Below are positions 23,302-31,022 of a DNA stretch of 36,137 nt, piece by piece. Numbering within the stretch: the first letter of the stretch is position 1; each line of letters opens with the position of its first letter. Origin of the DNA: an uncultured Bacteroidia bacterium (GTDB taxonomy: Bacteria > Bacteroidota > Bacteroidia > Bacteroidales > UBA932). Made by a program: the position numbers and the translations under genes. The notes under the pieces are model-generated. The model made no database searches and was not told the DNA's origin. It saw only the letters and a program-made list of their open reading frames with translations. The DNA lies in contig CACZDC010000016.1 in the NCBI GenBank assembly GCA_902779785.1, forward strand, positions 1 through 36,137. The letters run 5' to 3'.

Positions 23302-24859
23302 ATTCTAGTATTGCGTCTTTGCTGTATTGCCGCCCCCGGGAATCCGTGACCGTCACCCTCAGAAGGGCAGACGGATTATCCGGGATATAATAAAATAAAT
23401 GGTTAGTCCACCTGGGCATATTGGCGGTATCGGGATTGACGTAATTGGCGGCAAGGGCGACAAAATACGGGTCCTTGCCAGAATAACGTACGGGAGCGAA
23501 CGATGCCGCCCTGCCGTTCTCGGTGACGGAAACGGACCATGACGATTGGGTTCCGTCCAGCGTAAGTTCCCACGCAGGGATATTGATTATCAGAGCCTTG
23601 GAACCATCCGGAGCATATGTATTGCGATTTCTGAGATAAAACTGGTCATCGGCAGAGGATTCGTATGGCACCTGCGTGCGTGTGAGCGACGTCCCTTCGA
23701 AGTCGTACACCGTATAAGACGCCTGACTGCCGTCCGTGCAGGTACGGCTCCACCATACGGAACCGCCGAGTGCACCGTGAACGGCCTGGGTAATATAGCC
23801 GTCCACCCGTATGACTTCTGAAATGTGTGCGTCTCCGGTAATAAAATACAAGTGATTGAAGCCCTGGCATAATGCTACCAGATCGTCACTGTTGTCTATT
23901 ACCGAGAGCGGGCCGCCGGTATTGGTGCGGTATGCGGCAATATGCATTGCCACCACCAGGTTATACGATTTATCCGCAACCGCCAGGTCGCGGGCCAGCC
24001 AATCCATCTGCGCTTTGCTCACGTGCGGAACATACTTGTTCGAACCGCCGCCCGTCATCCTGCAGGCATCGAGCACAACATAATGGACTTTTCCGACATT
24101 GAAGGAATAGAACCTCGGTCCCAGATGACTCATATAATACTCCTTTACTGAAAGCGCCTCTTCATCATCGGCGTCAATCTCGGGGAGGGACGGCTCATAG
24201 TCGTGATTGCCTATCACGTGGAACAACGGCACGGGAAAATCCCTGACGGTGCGGATATACTCCGGCAGTCCTGCCTTGGAAATATGGATTTCCTGCATCA
24301 TGTCACCGCAGTTGAGTGCATAAACCGGGACAGACTGGCTCTGTGCAAATGATTTGAATACGGGGAGGAAATACCTGCGGAACTGAAGGGAGTCGACGAT
24401 ATTCTGCCCTTCGTAGAGGGCGGGTGTCCTGCCGCTGATATGCACGTCGGTAATAACGGCCATCTTATGCTGGATGTTATCCCGGGATATCAGGCGGAAA
24501 TCGAAACGGTCTACGCCTCCCGATTTACTTTTCCGCCGGAAAAAACCGGGGCGCCAACCGTCGCAGGGCACTTCTGTGCAGGACGGGATGGAAATGAAAA
24601 CAAAATCGCTTCCCGCCGATTCAGGCAGCCAGTATTTGCCCTCGGAATTGGTCCGAGTAACGTTTACGCCGTCGGAGACTACTACCCCCTGCACAACTAT
24701 GCCGTCTTTCGTTACCAGACCCTTGACATCACAGCCCTCACGGTCCTCTATGTTCACGGTTTCTTCGTCAGGAACCGGCACTCCTTTCTCCTCGCCCTCA
24801 CCTGCTTGACATGAGGCGAGGGCGAGAATAAGGAAAACCGTTACTGCAAGCCGAAGCAT
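23291..24859 (-). CDS. Calcineurin-like phosphoesterase lipoprotein (three-domain type)
   Basis: A 522-residue lipoprotein (lipobox LALASC, Cys17) with the arrangement found in many Bacteroidota secreted phosphoesterases: an N-terminal beta-domain (about 45-125; KGLVTKDGIVVQGVVVSDG, EGKYWLPE), the metallophosphoesterase core (about 130-370) and a C-terminal beta-domain (about 380-520). Metal-binding motifs are TDVHISG (Asp, His), NCGDMMQE, VIGNHDYE, VVAMHIA and FITGDAHISE, where one expects GH-x-H; here GDAHIS supplies one His only. It hydrolyses phosphate esters of unknown type, probably at the cell surface or in the periplasm. It lies between the fimbrillin-like gene (adjacent codons, no gap) and susC (11-bp overlap). 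It is one of two phosphoesterase-type proteins in this operon. Confidence 0.85.
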   Translation of the reverse strand: MLRLAVTVFLILALASCQAGEGEEKGVPVPDEETVNIEDREGCDVKGLVTKDGIVVQGVVVSDGVNVTRTNSEGKYWLPESAGSDFVFISIPSCTEVPCDGWRPGFFRRKSKSGGVDRFDFRLISRDNIQHKMAVITDVHISGRTPALYEGQNIVDSLQFRRYFLPVFKSFAQSQSVPVYALNCGDMMQEIHISKAGLPEYIRTVRDFPVPLFHVIGNHDYEPSLPEIDADDEEALSVKEYYMSHLGPRFYSFNVGKVHYVVLDACRMTGGGSNKYVPHVSKAQMDWLARDLAVADKSYNLVVAMHIAAYRTNTGGPLSVIDNSDDLVALCQGFNHLYFITGDAHISEVIRVDGYITQAVHGALGGSVWWSRTCTDGSQASYTVYDFEGTSLTRTQVPYESSADDQFYLRNRNTYAPDGSKALIINIPAWELTLDGTQSSWSVSVTENGRAASFAPVRYSGKDPYFVALAANYVNPDTANMPRWTNHLFYYIPDNPSALLRVTVTDSRGRQYSKDAILEYDE

Positions 24860-26587
24860 TTATCGGTAATAAAGCAGTTCCACGTCGTCGATATAAGTGA
24901 CGCTGTAACTGTCCGGGTGGTAGGCCACGGAATTCGTGGTGGAAACTGGGAAACAGGGATAAATGCGGAATTTGGCTAGGCCGTTGTCAGGAAGACGCCC
25001 GTCGCCGGCAACGGCCCACGACTGCTCATAAGAAGGACTGTTCTTGTTGTCCCTTATGTCGCCGATGTTGAATATCAACTCATTCCATCCTGCCTTGAGG
25101 GCAGTCTTGTAAGCGGCCTTCCATGCATCATCAATAACATTATAGTCACCTTTGAGACTGGCGACAGCTTCCGTATTTGTGGCTGAATATGTCAGGGTTT
25201 TTACATCCATCTTGGTGCCGTTCACGTAGGACGGTGTTACCATTGGTTTGGGAATACTTTCTCCTGACGGAGTAAGCAAGGAAGAACTGAACCATTGTAT
25301 GCGGGGGCAGTCGGTGATGTCGGCAGGAACGGACGCAAGGTAAACCTTGAATTTGATGGAATTGAAATGCTTCTCATATTTTTTCAGGTTTGCCTTGTTG
25401 GTGCTTTTACCATCGGAGAAATTTACCTGAAGACGGGCGTTTTCCACATCACTGACACCGTACGGCGAGGCGGGAGGATTGCATTTAATGACCTTGGAAG
25501 ATTCGTTGACAGCATCGGCTGCAGGATTGTCGGCTACTTCCCAGAGATCTTTTTCGCAATCAAAAACAACATCGCCAGTAACCCCGAGAAAATCGGTAAT
25601 TCCAAGCGTTGTAGCAACGGCTTCTCCCACAGTGCCGCTTTCGGCGTCTATCATTAGGGCAGACTCCTGCGCTCCTATTTTTCCAGTGTCCCATGCGGTT
25701 GAATAACTCACCCTTGTTGTGGTGTTTCTTTCTATAGTGAGACTTGCCGACGACTTGGCATGTCCGGTGATGTGGAACACATGGGAACCTACGGTGTATC
25801 CGGCAAGTCCGCCGTCAGTCGTAAACTCTATGGTGATACCCTTTGAGAAAGTCTGGGGGAGAATTGCGACATAAAAAGCCGTATTCTTAGCCATTGCCAC
25901 AGTGCCTCTCGTTACGGTAACGGAAGTAAGGCCCTCGCCTTCGACCGCCTCCCAGGCGGGGGTGCCGCCGTTGTAGTTGATCCTTACACGGCCGGCTAAT
26001 ATCTCTCCATTGTTGCCTTTGATGGTTAAGGACGTGACGTTTGCGGTGCTGGGAGCTATCCTTATGTATCCGCAGACATTCTTGAATTCAAGGGAACCAC
26101 CTTCCATGCAGGCCACGGCTACATTGCTGCCCGCGACGAAATTCTGCGAAGAATAGGGCTGTATCTGAGGGATGTCGGTGGTGATTACGCTCCCGGAAAC
26201 AGTTGCGGTGGCATTGTAAGGATACACGGCGTAAACGCCGTCAGTGGAGCCGGTAAACTCTCCTGGTGTGGATTCTGTGAATGCTGCATCAGTCTGGAGG
26301 TCGTACGCCTCGGTAGTGGCAAACCGCACGTTTGTTCCAGTTGTTGTAAAGACCGACAGTTCGTCTGTCTTATTCCATACAATAGACGTGGCGCTTCCGC
26401 TGCTAAGCTGCGTCTTTGTGGGGGCGGAAGAAGGGGCGTCGAGCACGACGCCTGAAGCGCTTGCATAAATCGTAAGGGGTTGAGTTTCATTTTCCGTTTT
26501 GACATCATCAAGTGAGGATTCCTTGACACAGGATGCGAGGCACAGCAGAGCTGCCGAAGCCATATATAATACAGTATTCTTCTTCAT
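24860..26587 (-). CDS. Fimbrillin-like surface lipoprotein with C-terminal beta-sandwich
   Basis: A 575-residue lipoprotein with signal ending in Cys20 (LLCLASC). Residues about 35-290 resemble the fimbrillin (FimA/Mfa-like) family of Bacteroidales: TKTQLSSGSATSIVWNKTDE, YAVYPYNATATV, FKNVCGYIRI, YVAILPQ and SLTIERNTTTRV. Residues about 305-575 form a second beta-rich domain ending in YIDDVELLYY, similar in style to galactose-binding-like carbohydrate modules. Taken with its place near the operon head, it is a candidate surface glycan-binding protein rather than a pilus subunit. No polymerisation partners are nearby. The next gene begins immediately after its stop. Confidence 0.7.
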   Translation of the reverse strand: MKKNTVLYMASAALLCLASCVKESSLDDVKTENETQPLTIYASASGVVLDAPSSAPTKTQLSSGSATSIVWNKTDELSVFTTTGTNVRFATTEAYDLQTDAAFTESTPGEFTGSTDGVYAVYPYNATATVSGSVITTDIPQIQPYSSQNFVAGSNVAVACMEGGSLEFKNVCGYIRIAPSTANVTSLTIKGNNGEILAGRVRINYNGGTPAWEAVEGEGLTSVTVTRGTVAMAKNTAFYVAILPQTFSKGITIEFTTDGGLAGYTVGSHVFHITGHAKSSASLTIERNTTTRVSYSTAWDTGKIGAQESALMIDAESGTVGEAVATTLGITDFLGVTGDVVFDCEKDLWEVADNPAADAVNESSKVIKCNPPASPYGVSDVENARLQVNFSDGKSTNKANLKKYEKHFNSIKFKVYLASVPADITDCPRIQWFSSSLLTPSGESIPKPMVTPSYVNGTKMDVKTLTYSATNTEAVASLKGDYNVIDDAWKAAYKTALKAGWNELIFNIGDIRDNKNSPSYEQSWAVAGDGRLPDNGLAKFRIYPCFPVSTTNSVAYHPDSYSVTYIDDVELLYYR

Positions 26588-26599
26588 GGTTTTAACATT

Positions 26600-26773
26600 T
26601 TAGTCAGTAATAAAATAATCACTTCCCGAAATATCCATTTCTCCGTCATCATTGATGGATTCAATACCGACTCCCGGTAAAGACTGACAAAGGCCAGCGC
26701 TGGGCTTGACTTCGAGTGCAACGGACAGGGGCACCTTGTACCCGCGTCTTTTTTTAGCTTTGATTTTTGACAT
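26600..26773 (-). CDS. Small basic ORF at the head of the PUL
   Basis: With the ATG at 26773 the product has 57 residues: a basic start (MSKIKAKKRRGYKVP) and an acidic C-terminus (INDDGEMDISGSDYFITD). The longer reading frame to 26833 would cross the promoter. It has no signal peptide and no family that I can name. Short ORFs of this general look occur near surface-protein operons in Bacteroidales. It lies 12 bp before the fimbrillin-like gene and about 35 bp after the presumed transcription start, so it would be the first translated gene. It could be a real small protein or a leader that couples translation; evidence for either is thin. Confidence 0.5.
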   Translation of the reverse strand: MSKIKAKKRRGYKVPLSVALEVKPSAGLCQSLPGVGIESINDDGEMDISGSDYFITD

Positions 26774-26812
26774 GATATGACTGGTTATTGTTCCTTTGGA
26801 AACCGTATGGCG

Positions 26813-26820
26813 CAAAATTA
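26813..26820 (-). promoter_or_regulatory. Main PUL promoter -7 element
   Basis: Minus-strand TAATTTTG matches TAnnTTTG and lies 39 bp before the ATG of the first PUL gene, in the short gap after the regulator gene. No ordinary -33 TTG is spaced correctly, as expected for an activator-dependent promoter. The regulator encoded at 26903-29692 is the obvious candidate activator. Confidence 0.55.
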
Positions 26821-26902
26821 AACAATCAGCCATTCGCTTTTGTTTGATATTGTTTCAAAGTGGGACGGTCGCGTGAAAAATCTTTAGTTTTTGTTTCAGG
26901 CC

Positions 26903-29692
26903 TCAGAATTCCTGTTTGCGCGCTGCTTTCAGATAAAAGGATGGGTTTACGCCGACGTATTTCTTAAAACTTGTAGCGAAATAAGAAGGGCTAGAGAACC
27001 CGACCCTGTATGTTACCTCGCTGATGGTGTATTTCCCCGACTTGAGCAGGACGGTAGCCTCATCGAAGCGGACCTTCTGGATAAACTGCAGGGCTGAGGT
27101 CCCCATATACCGGACCATCCTGCGATGAAGACTTGTCCTGCTGATAAAAAGGGCAGAAGCGAGGTCTTCAACGGAAAAATCCTCCCTGGAAAGGTTTGCC
27201 TTTACAATTCCCAGTGCCTTCCGGAGGAACGCGTACTCTTCGTCGCTCATTTCCCGCCCGGGTGCGAACTGTCTTGATAAGGATTCCCTGAGGTTGATTT
27301 CCGAAAGCCGTTTCCATTCTCGGATCTCGTCTTCCTTGTCACGGACTATCTGTTCGTTTGCCTTGATAAGCTTGTCCCTCTCCCTCTCCAGACGGGCATT
27401 GCCCAGTCTTTTGATGTATCTTGCAGTCAGGGCAAGTGAAAGTGCCGCCAAGAGCGCCCATGCAAGCAGCGCGGGCGCTGACAGATACCACGGCGAGAGC
27501 ACCCGGACGTCGAGCACGGCCGGAGTTTCACAGCGGACGCCGTCACTGTTGGCCGACTCCAGCACAAAACGGTATCTTCCCGCCGGAACGTTCTGCCACT
27601 TCGCTGTACGCGAAACGTCTGCAATGTGCCATTCTCCGGAGCCAAGGCCTTCCATCTTGTAACGGAACACAGAAGACCTCCACGATATATAGTCCGGAAC
27701 CGTGAAATGGATTGAGAAATTGCGCTGGGAGTATGGAAGGACCACGTTTTTGCAGGGAAGCTTGTTCGTTTCCTCCCCCTCCACATAGAAACCCCTGATT
27801 ACCGGGGACGGGGAATGAAGATTCTCCCTGACTTCATCCGGATTGAAGCAAACCAGGCCGTCCAGGCCTCCGAAATACATTATCCCGTCCGCATCCTTTG
27901 TGTGAGCGTAGGTACAGAAGGTATTCCCGGGCAAACCGTCCCTTACCGTAAAAGTTTTCAATACCCCTGCTCCGGGAACGTAAAGGCACAGGCCGTTCTC
28001 GGTGCCCATCCATATCCTGCCTGTCGAATCCTCTTCAAGTCCCCTGATTATCCCGGAGGGAAGAGGTGAATGCATAACAGGCCTGACAAGAGTGTCGGCA
28101 TCCCTGTCGTACCTGAACAACCCTTTCCTGGTTGCAACCCAAAGGCCGCTTTCCGATGACACGAGGATGTCCTCCGTCTCATTGACGTACGGATAAATCC
28201 TCAAGTCAGTAACCGTTGGGCCGTCGGGTGAAGCTTCGATACGGCAGCGCATGAGTGAGTACTCCGAGCCTATCCACACAAAACCGTCCCCGTCGCGTCT
28301 CAAAATGTGCACTACCGGGTGGAATCCCGACCACGCAGGATGCCGCAGCAGGGAGCATTTCTCGGTCCTCCGGTCGAAATGGTAAAGGCCGCCGAGGCTT
28401 CCCAGAAGCAACCCACCTTCGGGGGCGTCAAGGATACTGTAGACATTCGGCGGGACATCCTTGCCGAAATAGTGTTTGATCAGGCCGCCTTCTCTTCTGC
28501 AAATGCTGAATCCTCCCATATTTTCACCGAACCATATTTCCCTGCCGTCCGGAGAAATCACAATGTCTTTCACATCCCCGCGCCAGCGTCCTGCATACGA
28601 CCTTCGGCCGGTCTGCGTATTATAACGTACAACACCGTCCCTGTTGGTCCCTATCCATACATTTCCGTTTTCGTCGGCACGCATGCCTCCGATGATGCTG
28701 TTGTCGTTATCCTGACCTATATCAAGGATGTTGAAATGCGCCCGGCCAGGATGCCAGTAATTGACTCCTCCGAAGTAGGTTCCAAGCCAGATTCCTCCCG
28801 AGCCGTCCTTCAGTATCGTTTTGATTGAGCCGTTGGAAAGCGAAGTCGACTGATGGCGGTCTGCCCGGATGGTTTCGAAGGAAAGATGACGGACATCAAG
28901 GACCGAGACGTTCCTGTCCGTTCCTATCCACAAGTTGCCCGTTTCATCAAAGCAGATATCGCGAATGACGTCGGAACACAATCCCTCACGGACGGTAAAA
29001 TGCGTCATGACGCAATTTTGGCGGATGGTGGGGGCAATTCTGTAAAGGCCGTCTCCTTGCGTCGAAGCCCACAGGACCCCGTTATCCTGCAGAATCAGCC
29101 TTGAGACTGCGGCCTTGCCCATAAAACCCGGGAGAGGCGACAGCGTTCCGGCAGAAGGGTCGAAAAACAAAATCTCGCCTCGGTCGTTTCCCAGCCAGAA
29201 ACAGTTTCCTGCCGGGGCGAGTACTGCATCCCGCGTGCGGGGGTCAACAGTAATCCTTTCATATGAGCTGTCTCCGCACGGTTTGAGCATGAAAAGACCT
29301 TTTCGGCTGCCTGCCACCAGCGTGCCGTCCGGAAGGTCGCGCATGTCGAAGAGAAGAAGATGCGGCTCGGAATAGATTGTGACGAATGATTCGGACGAGG
29401 GGTCGTATCGGCAGATTCCTTCGTTCGTGCCTACCCAGAGCACCCCGTTCCTGTCAACCAGAAGGCGATCCACCTTGTCTCCGCACAGGCTTGTCGTGTC
29501 GGCCTCGTCGTGCTTGAAGACAACTGTCTCATAACCGTCGTATCTGTTCAGGCCGTTATACGTGCCGAACCACACGTTTCCGTCCCTGTCCTGAACGGAA
29601 CAGAATACGCTTGCCTGCGAAAGTCCGTCATCTACTGACAGCTGGGAAAAAATTGCGGCGGCGACGGCCAAAATGGAAAACAACAGCCTCAT
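26903..29692 (-). CDS. Membrane-spanning propeller/AraC regulator without kinase (reduced HTCS)
   Basis: A 929-residue one-component sensor. A signal peptide (1-19) leads into a periplasmic region with about twelve visible two-component propeller repeats (GNVWFGTYNGLNRYDG, GNLWIGTDR, GGIWLGTYFGGVNYW, GRIWMGTENGLCLY), enough for two beta-propellers, then a Y_Y_Y domain (about 650-730). One membrane helix follows (about 739-758), then a charged coiled coil (about 760-805) and a C-terminal AraC-type double HTH (about 828-925; SVEDLASALFISRTSLHRRM, ISEVTYRVGFSSPSYFATSFKKYVGVNPS). A normal hybrid two-component PUL regulator has HisKA, HATPase and receiver domains between membrane and HTH, and about 1300-1400 residues. 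None of these is present and the frame is unbroken. It must therefore act on DNA while anchored in the membrane. It lies 70 bp upstream of the PUL on the same strand. Confidence 0.88.
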   Translation of the reverse strand: MRLLFSILAVAAAIFSQLSVDDGLSQASVFCSVQDRDGNVWFGTYNGLNRYDGYETVVFKHDEADTTSLCGDKVDRLLVDRNGVLWVGTNEGICRYDPSSESFVTIYSEPHLLLFDMRDLPDGTLVAGSRKGLFMLKPCGDSSYERITVDPRTRDAVLAPAGNCFWLGNDRGEILFFDPSAGTLSPLPGFMGKAAVSRLILQDNGVLWASTQGDGLYRIAPTIRQNCVMTHFTVREGLCSDVIRDICFDETGNLWIGTDRNVSVLDVRHLSFETIRADRHQSTSLSNGSIKTILKDGSGGIWLGTYFGGVNYWHPGRAHFNILDIGQDNDNSIIGGMRADENGNVWIGTNRDGVVRYNTQTGRRSYAGRWRGDVKDIVISPDGREIWFGENMGGFSICRREGGLIKHYFGKDVPPNVYSILDAPEGGLLLGSLGGLYHFDRRTEKCSLLRHPAWSGFHPVVHILRRDGDGFVWIGSEYSLMRCRIEASPDGPTVTDLRIYPYVNETEDILVSSESGLWVATRKGLFRYDRDADTLVRPVMHSPLPSGIIRGLEEDSTGRIWMGTENGLCLYVPGAGVLKTFTVRDGLPGNTFCTYAHTKDADGIMYFGGLDGLVCFNPDEVRENLHSPSPVIRGFYVEGEETNKLPCKNVVLPYSQRNFSIHFTVPDYISWRSSVFRYKMEGLGSGEWHIADVSRTAKWQNVPAGRYRFVLESANSDGVRCETPAVLDVRVLSPWYLSAPALLAWALLAALSLALTARYIKRLGNARLERERDKLIKANEQIVRDKEDEIREWKRLSEINLRESLSRQFAPGREMSDEEYAFLRKALGIVKANLSREDFSVEDLASALFISRTSLHRRMVRYMGTSALQFIQKVRFDEATVLLKSGKYTISEVTYRVGFSSPSYFATSFKKYVGVNPSFYLKAARKQEF

Positions 29693-29710
29693 AGGGAATA
29701 ATCACATGAG

Positions 29711-30253
29711 TCAATCACCGGTGACGACCTTGTGGGGCAGGGCGGGATATGCCCCTACTTGGTCCCGAACAGTATATGGAGGAATATCAGAGGCTACTAC
29801 TGAATTCGCACCGATGATGGCCCCGTCACCGATATGCACGCCAGGCATTACTGTCACGTTCTGACCAATCCAGACATCGTTTCCCACGACAGTGTCTCCC
29901 TTCAGGGGCAATTCATCTTTCACGGGGGCAATGGCGCTGCCCCAGTCTCCGCCCATGATGTAGAAAGGATAGGTAGTCACCCCATCCATTCTGTGGTTGG
30001 CCCCGTTCATCACGAACTCAATGCCCTTGGCGATGGCGCAGAATTTCCCGATAATCAGTTTGTCGCCTATGAAATCGTAGAAGTGGGTGACGTGCTTCTC
30101 AAACTGATCCGCACCATCCACGTCATCATAGTACGTGTAGTCCCCGATGATAATGCGAGGATTCTTCACCACGTTCTTGATAAAGCAGAGGCGCGGTAAA
30201 TTGGGATTTGGGAAGGCTGCATTGGGGTTGGGTCTGTTGGATATCTTGTTCAT
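29711..30253 (-). CDS. CatB/Vat-type hexapeptide acetyltransferase, C-terminally shortened
   Basis: A left-handed beta-helix acetyltransferase that uses acetyl-CoA, related to xenobiotic (chloramphenicol, streptogramin) acetyltransferases. The ATG at 30253 gives 180 residues; the frame extends nine codons further but would then overlap the promoter. Family blocks are GDYTYYDD, FCAIAKGIEFVMNGANH (catalytic His), GDTVVGNDVWIG, VTVMPGVHIGDGAIIGANSVVASDIPPYTV. After this the usual VVGGNPAK...KRF and terminal helices are replaced by a short divergent tail containing VGAYPALPHKVV, so about 25-45 residues seem to be missing. It may be inactive or an unusual short form. The stop lies 18 bp before the PUL regulator, so read-through could co-express the two. 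Confidence 0.75.
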   Translation of the reverse strand: MNKISNRPNPNAAFPNPNLPRLCFIKNVVKNPRIIIGDYTYYDDVDGADQFEKHVTHFYDFIGDKLIIGKFCAIAKGIEFVMNGANHRMDGVTTYPFYIMGGDWGSAIAPVKDELPLKGDTVVGNDVWIGQNVTVMPGVHIGDGAIIGANSVVASDIPPYTVRDQVGAYPALPHKVVTGD

Positions 30254-30279
30254 TGGGTTAAATTTCGATTTATCAAACA

Positions 30280-30287
30280 CAAAGATA
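30280..30287 (-). promoter_or_regulatory. Acetyltransferase promoter -7 element
   Basis: Minus-strand TATCTTTG matches TAnnTTTG, 26 bp before the ATG at 30253. It rules against the longer reading frame start at 30280. Confidence 0.6.
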
Positions 30288-30297
30288 CAACTTTTTC

Positions 30298-30350
30298 TCG
30301 GTCACTTTTGGTTACCTTACGGCAAATTCGGTCACTTTCGGTCACCTTTT
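30298..30350. repeat. GGTCAC-type direct repeats
   Basis: GGTCACTTTTGGTTACC and GGTCACTTTCGGTCACC lie in tandem, about 31 bp apart. The same pattern occurs at 153-170, 1241-1258 and 30578-30595. The function is unknown; the recurrence at gene-poor boundaries suggests a dispersed intergenic repeat family. Confidence 0.55.
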
Positions 30351-30452
30351 CCGGGAGTTAACCACACCGCACAATGACTTAACTCACGGGAAATCAATTC
30401 CTTCGATTAGTTAAAACAACTCACAACAGCCACCGATTCGTATACCACCGCC

Positions 30453-30498
30453 CTAGGCACGAAAAAAGACCGGCAATCCGGTCTTTTTTCATGCCTAG
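30453..30498. terminator. Long bidirectional hairpin terminator
   Basis: Arms 30453-30473 and 30478-30498 pair over 21 positions with one mismatch, around a CAAT loop, with A6 and T6 runs inside the stem. It can end transcription from both directions. Like 1-32, it is followed closely by the 33-bp repeat. Confidence 0.8.
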
Positions 30499-30510
30499 TT
30501 GTTTGATTCA

Positions 30511-30543
30511 CTGGGGGCCTAATCCCCCAGACCCCCTGGGTCG
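30511..30543. repeat. 33-bp dispersed repeat, copy 2
   Basis: Identical to 53-85. The two copies are 30.5 kb apart in the same orientation, and each follows a strong hairpin. Confidence 0.8.
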
Positions 30544-30637
30544 CTTCGCTCCGAAAAGCGGTTATCCCCCCAAATTTGGTCACCATTTGGTCGCCAGTTG
30601 GAACCGAGTGATAGACAAATTGGAATTTAGCTTTATC

Positions 30638-30712
30638 CGTCATTCCCGGCTTGACCGGGAATCTCTTTGCTAATCACCCTGTTAGAGATGCCCGATCAGG
30701 TCGGGCAAGACG
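30638..30712. repeat. Inverted pair of REP-like palindromes
   Basis: Two related 28-bp units face each other: 30638-30665 (CGTCATTCCCGG, loop, CCGGGAATCTC) and, on the opposite strand, 30685-30712 (hairpin GCCCGA/TCGGGC). This is the layout of a BIME. A third unit, with its flanks, occurs at 32438-32465. Confidence 0.75.
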
Positions 30713-30759
30713 TGCAAATTCCTCTATGTTGAATTCCAAATAAATTGAGCACTAATATA

Positions 30760-31022
30760 CATCTTTTTGCTCGATTGACCTTAGAACAAACAACAGTTAC
30801 CCTTCCGACTAGAAGCCGGAGCGCATAATCAGGATGGACAACGGACCTATGAGACAAACTTCTATAACGATGTACAGGCCATGGCCAGGCATCAAATTAC
30901 TTTTTCAGAGAAATAGGGTAAGCGCAACATTCTGATTTGAGACGGTACGTATCAATTGCCCGTCAGGAATTTAAAGGAGCCGCTTAGATTGAAGTTGTCT
31001 GATAGCCTGATAATATTCTGTA
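30760..31022 (-). other. Noncoding 3' part of the IS110 element
   Basis: About 260 bp without a credible ORF lie between the transposase stop and the inverted-repeat candidate. In IS1111-type relatives the guide (bridge) RNA is encoded on this side of the transposase. I see no strong long hairpin here, so the other side is the better RNA candidate. Confidence 0.4.

Noticed and set aside
26903-29692. Calling the regulator a hybrid two-component system
   Set aside because: No HisKA H-box, ATPase N/G boxes or receiver Asp were found between the membrane helix and the HTH.
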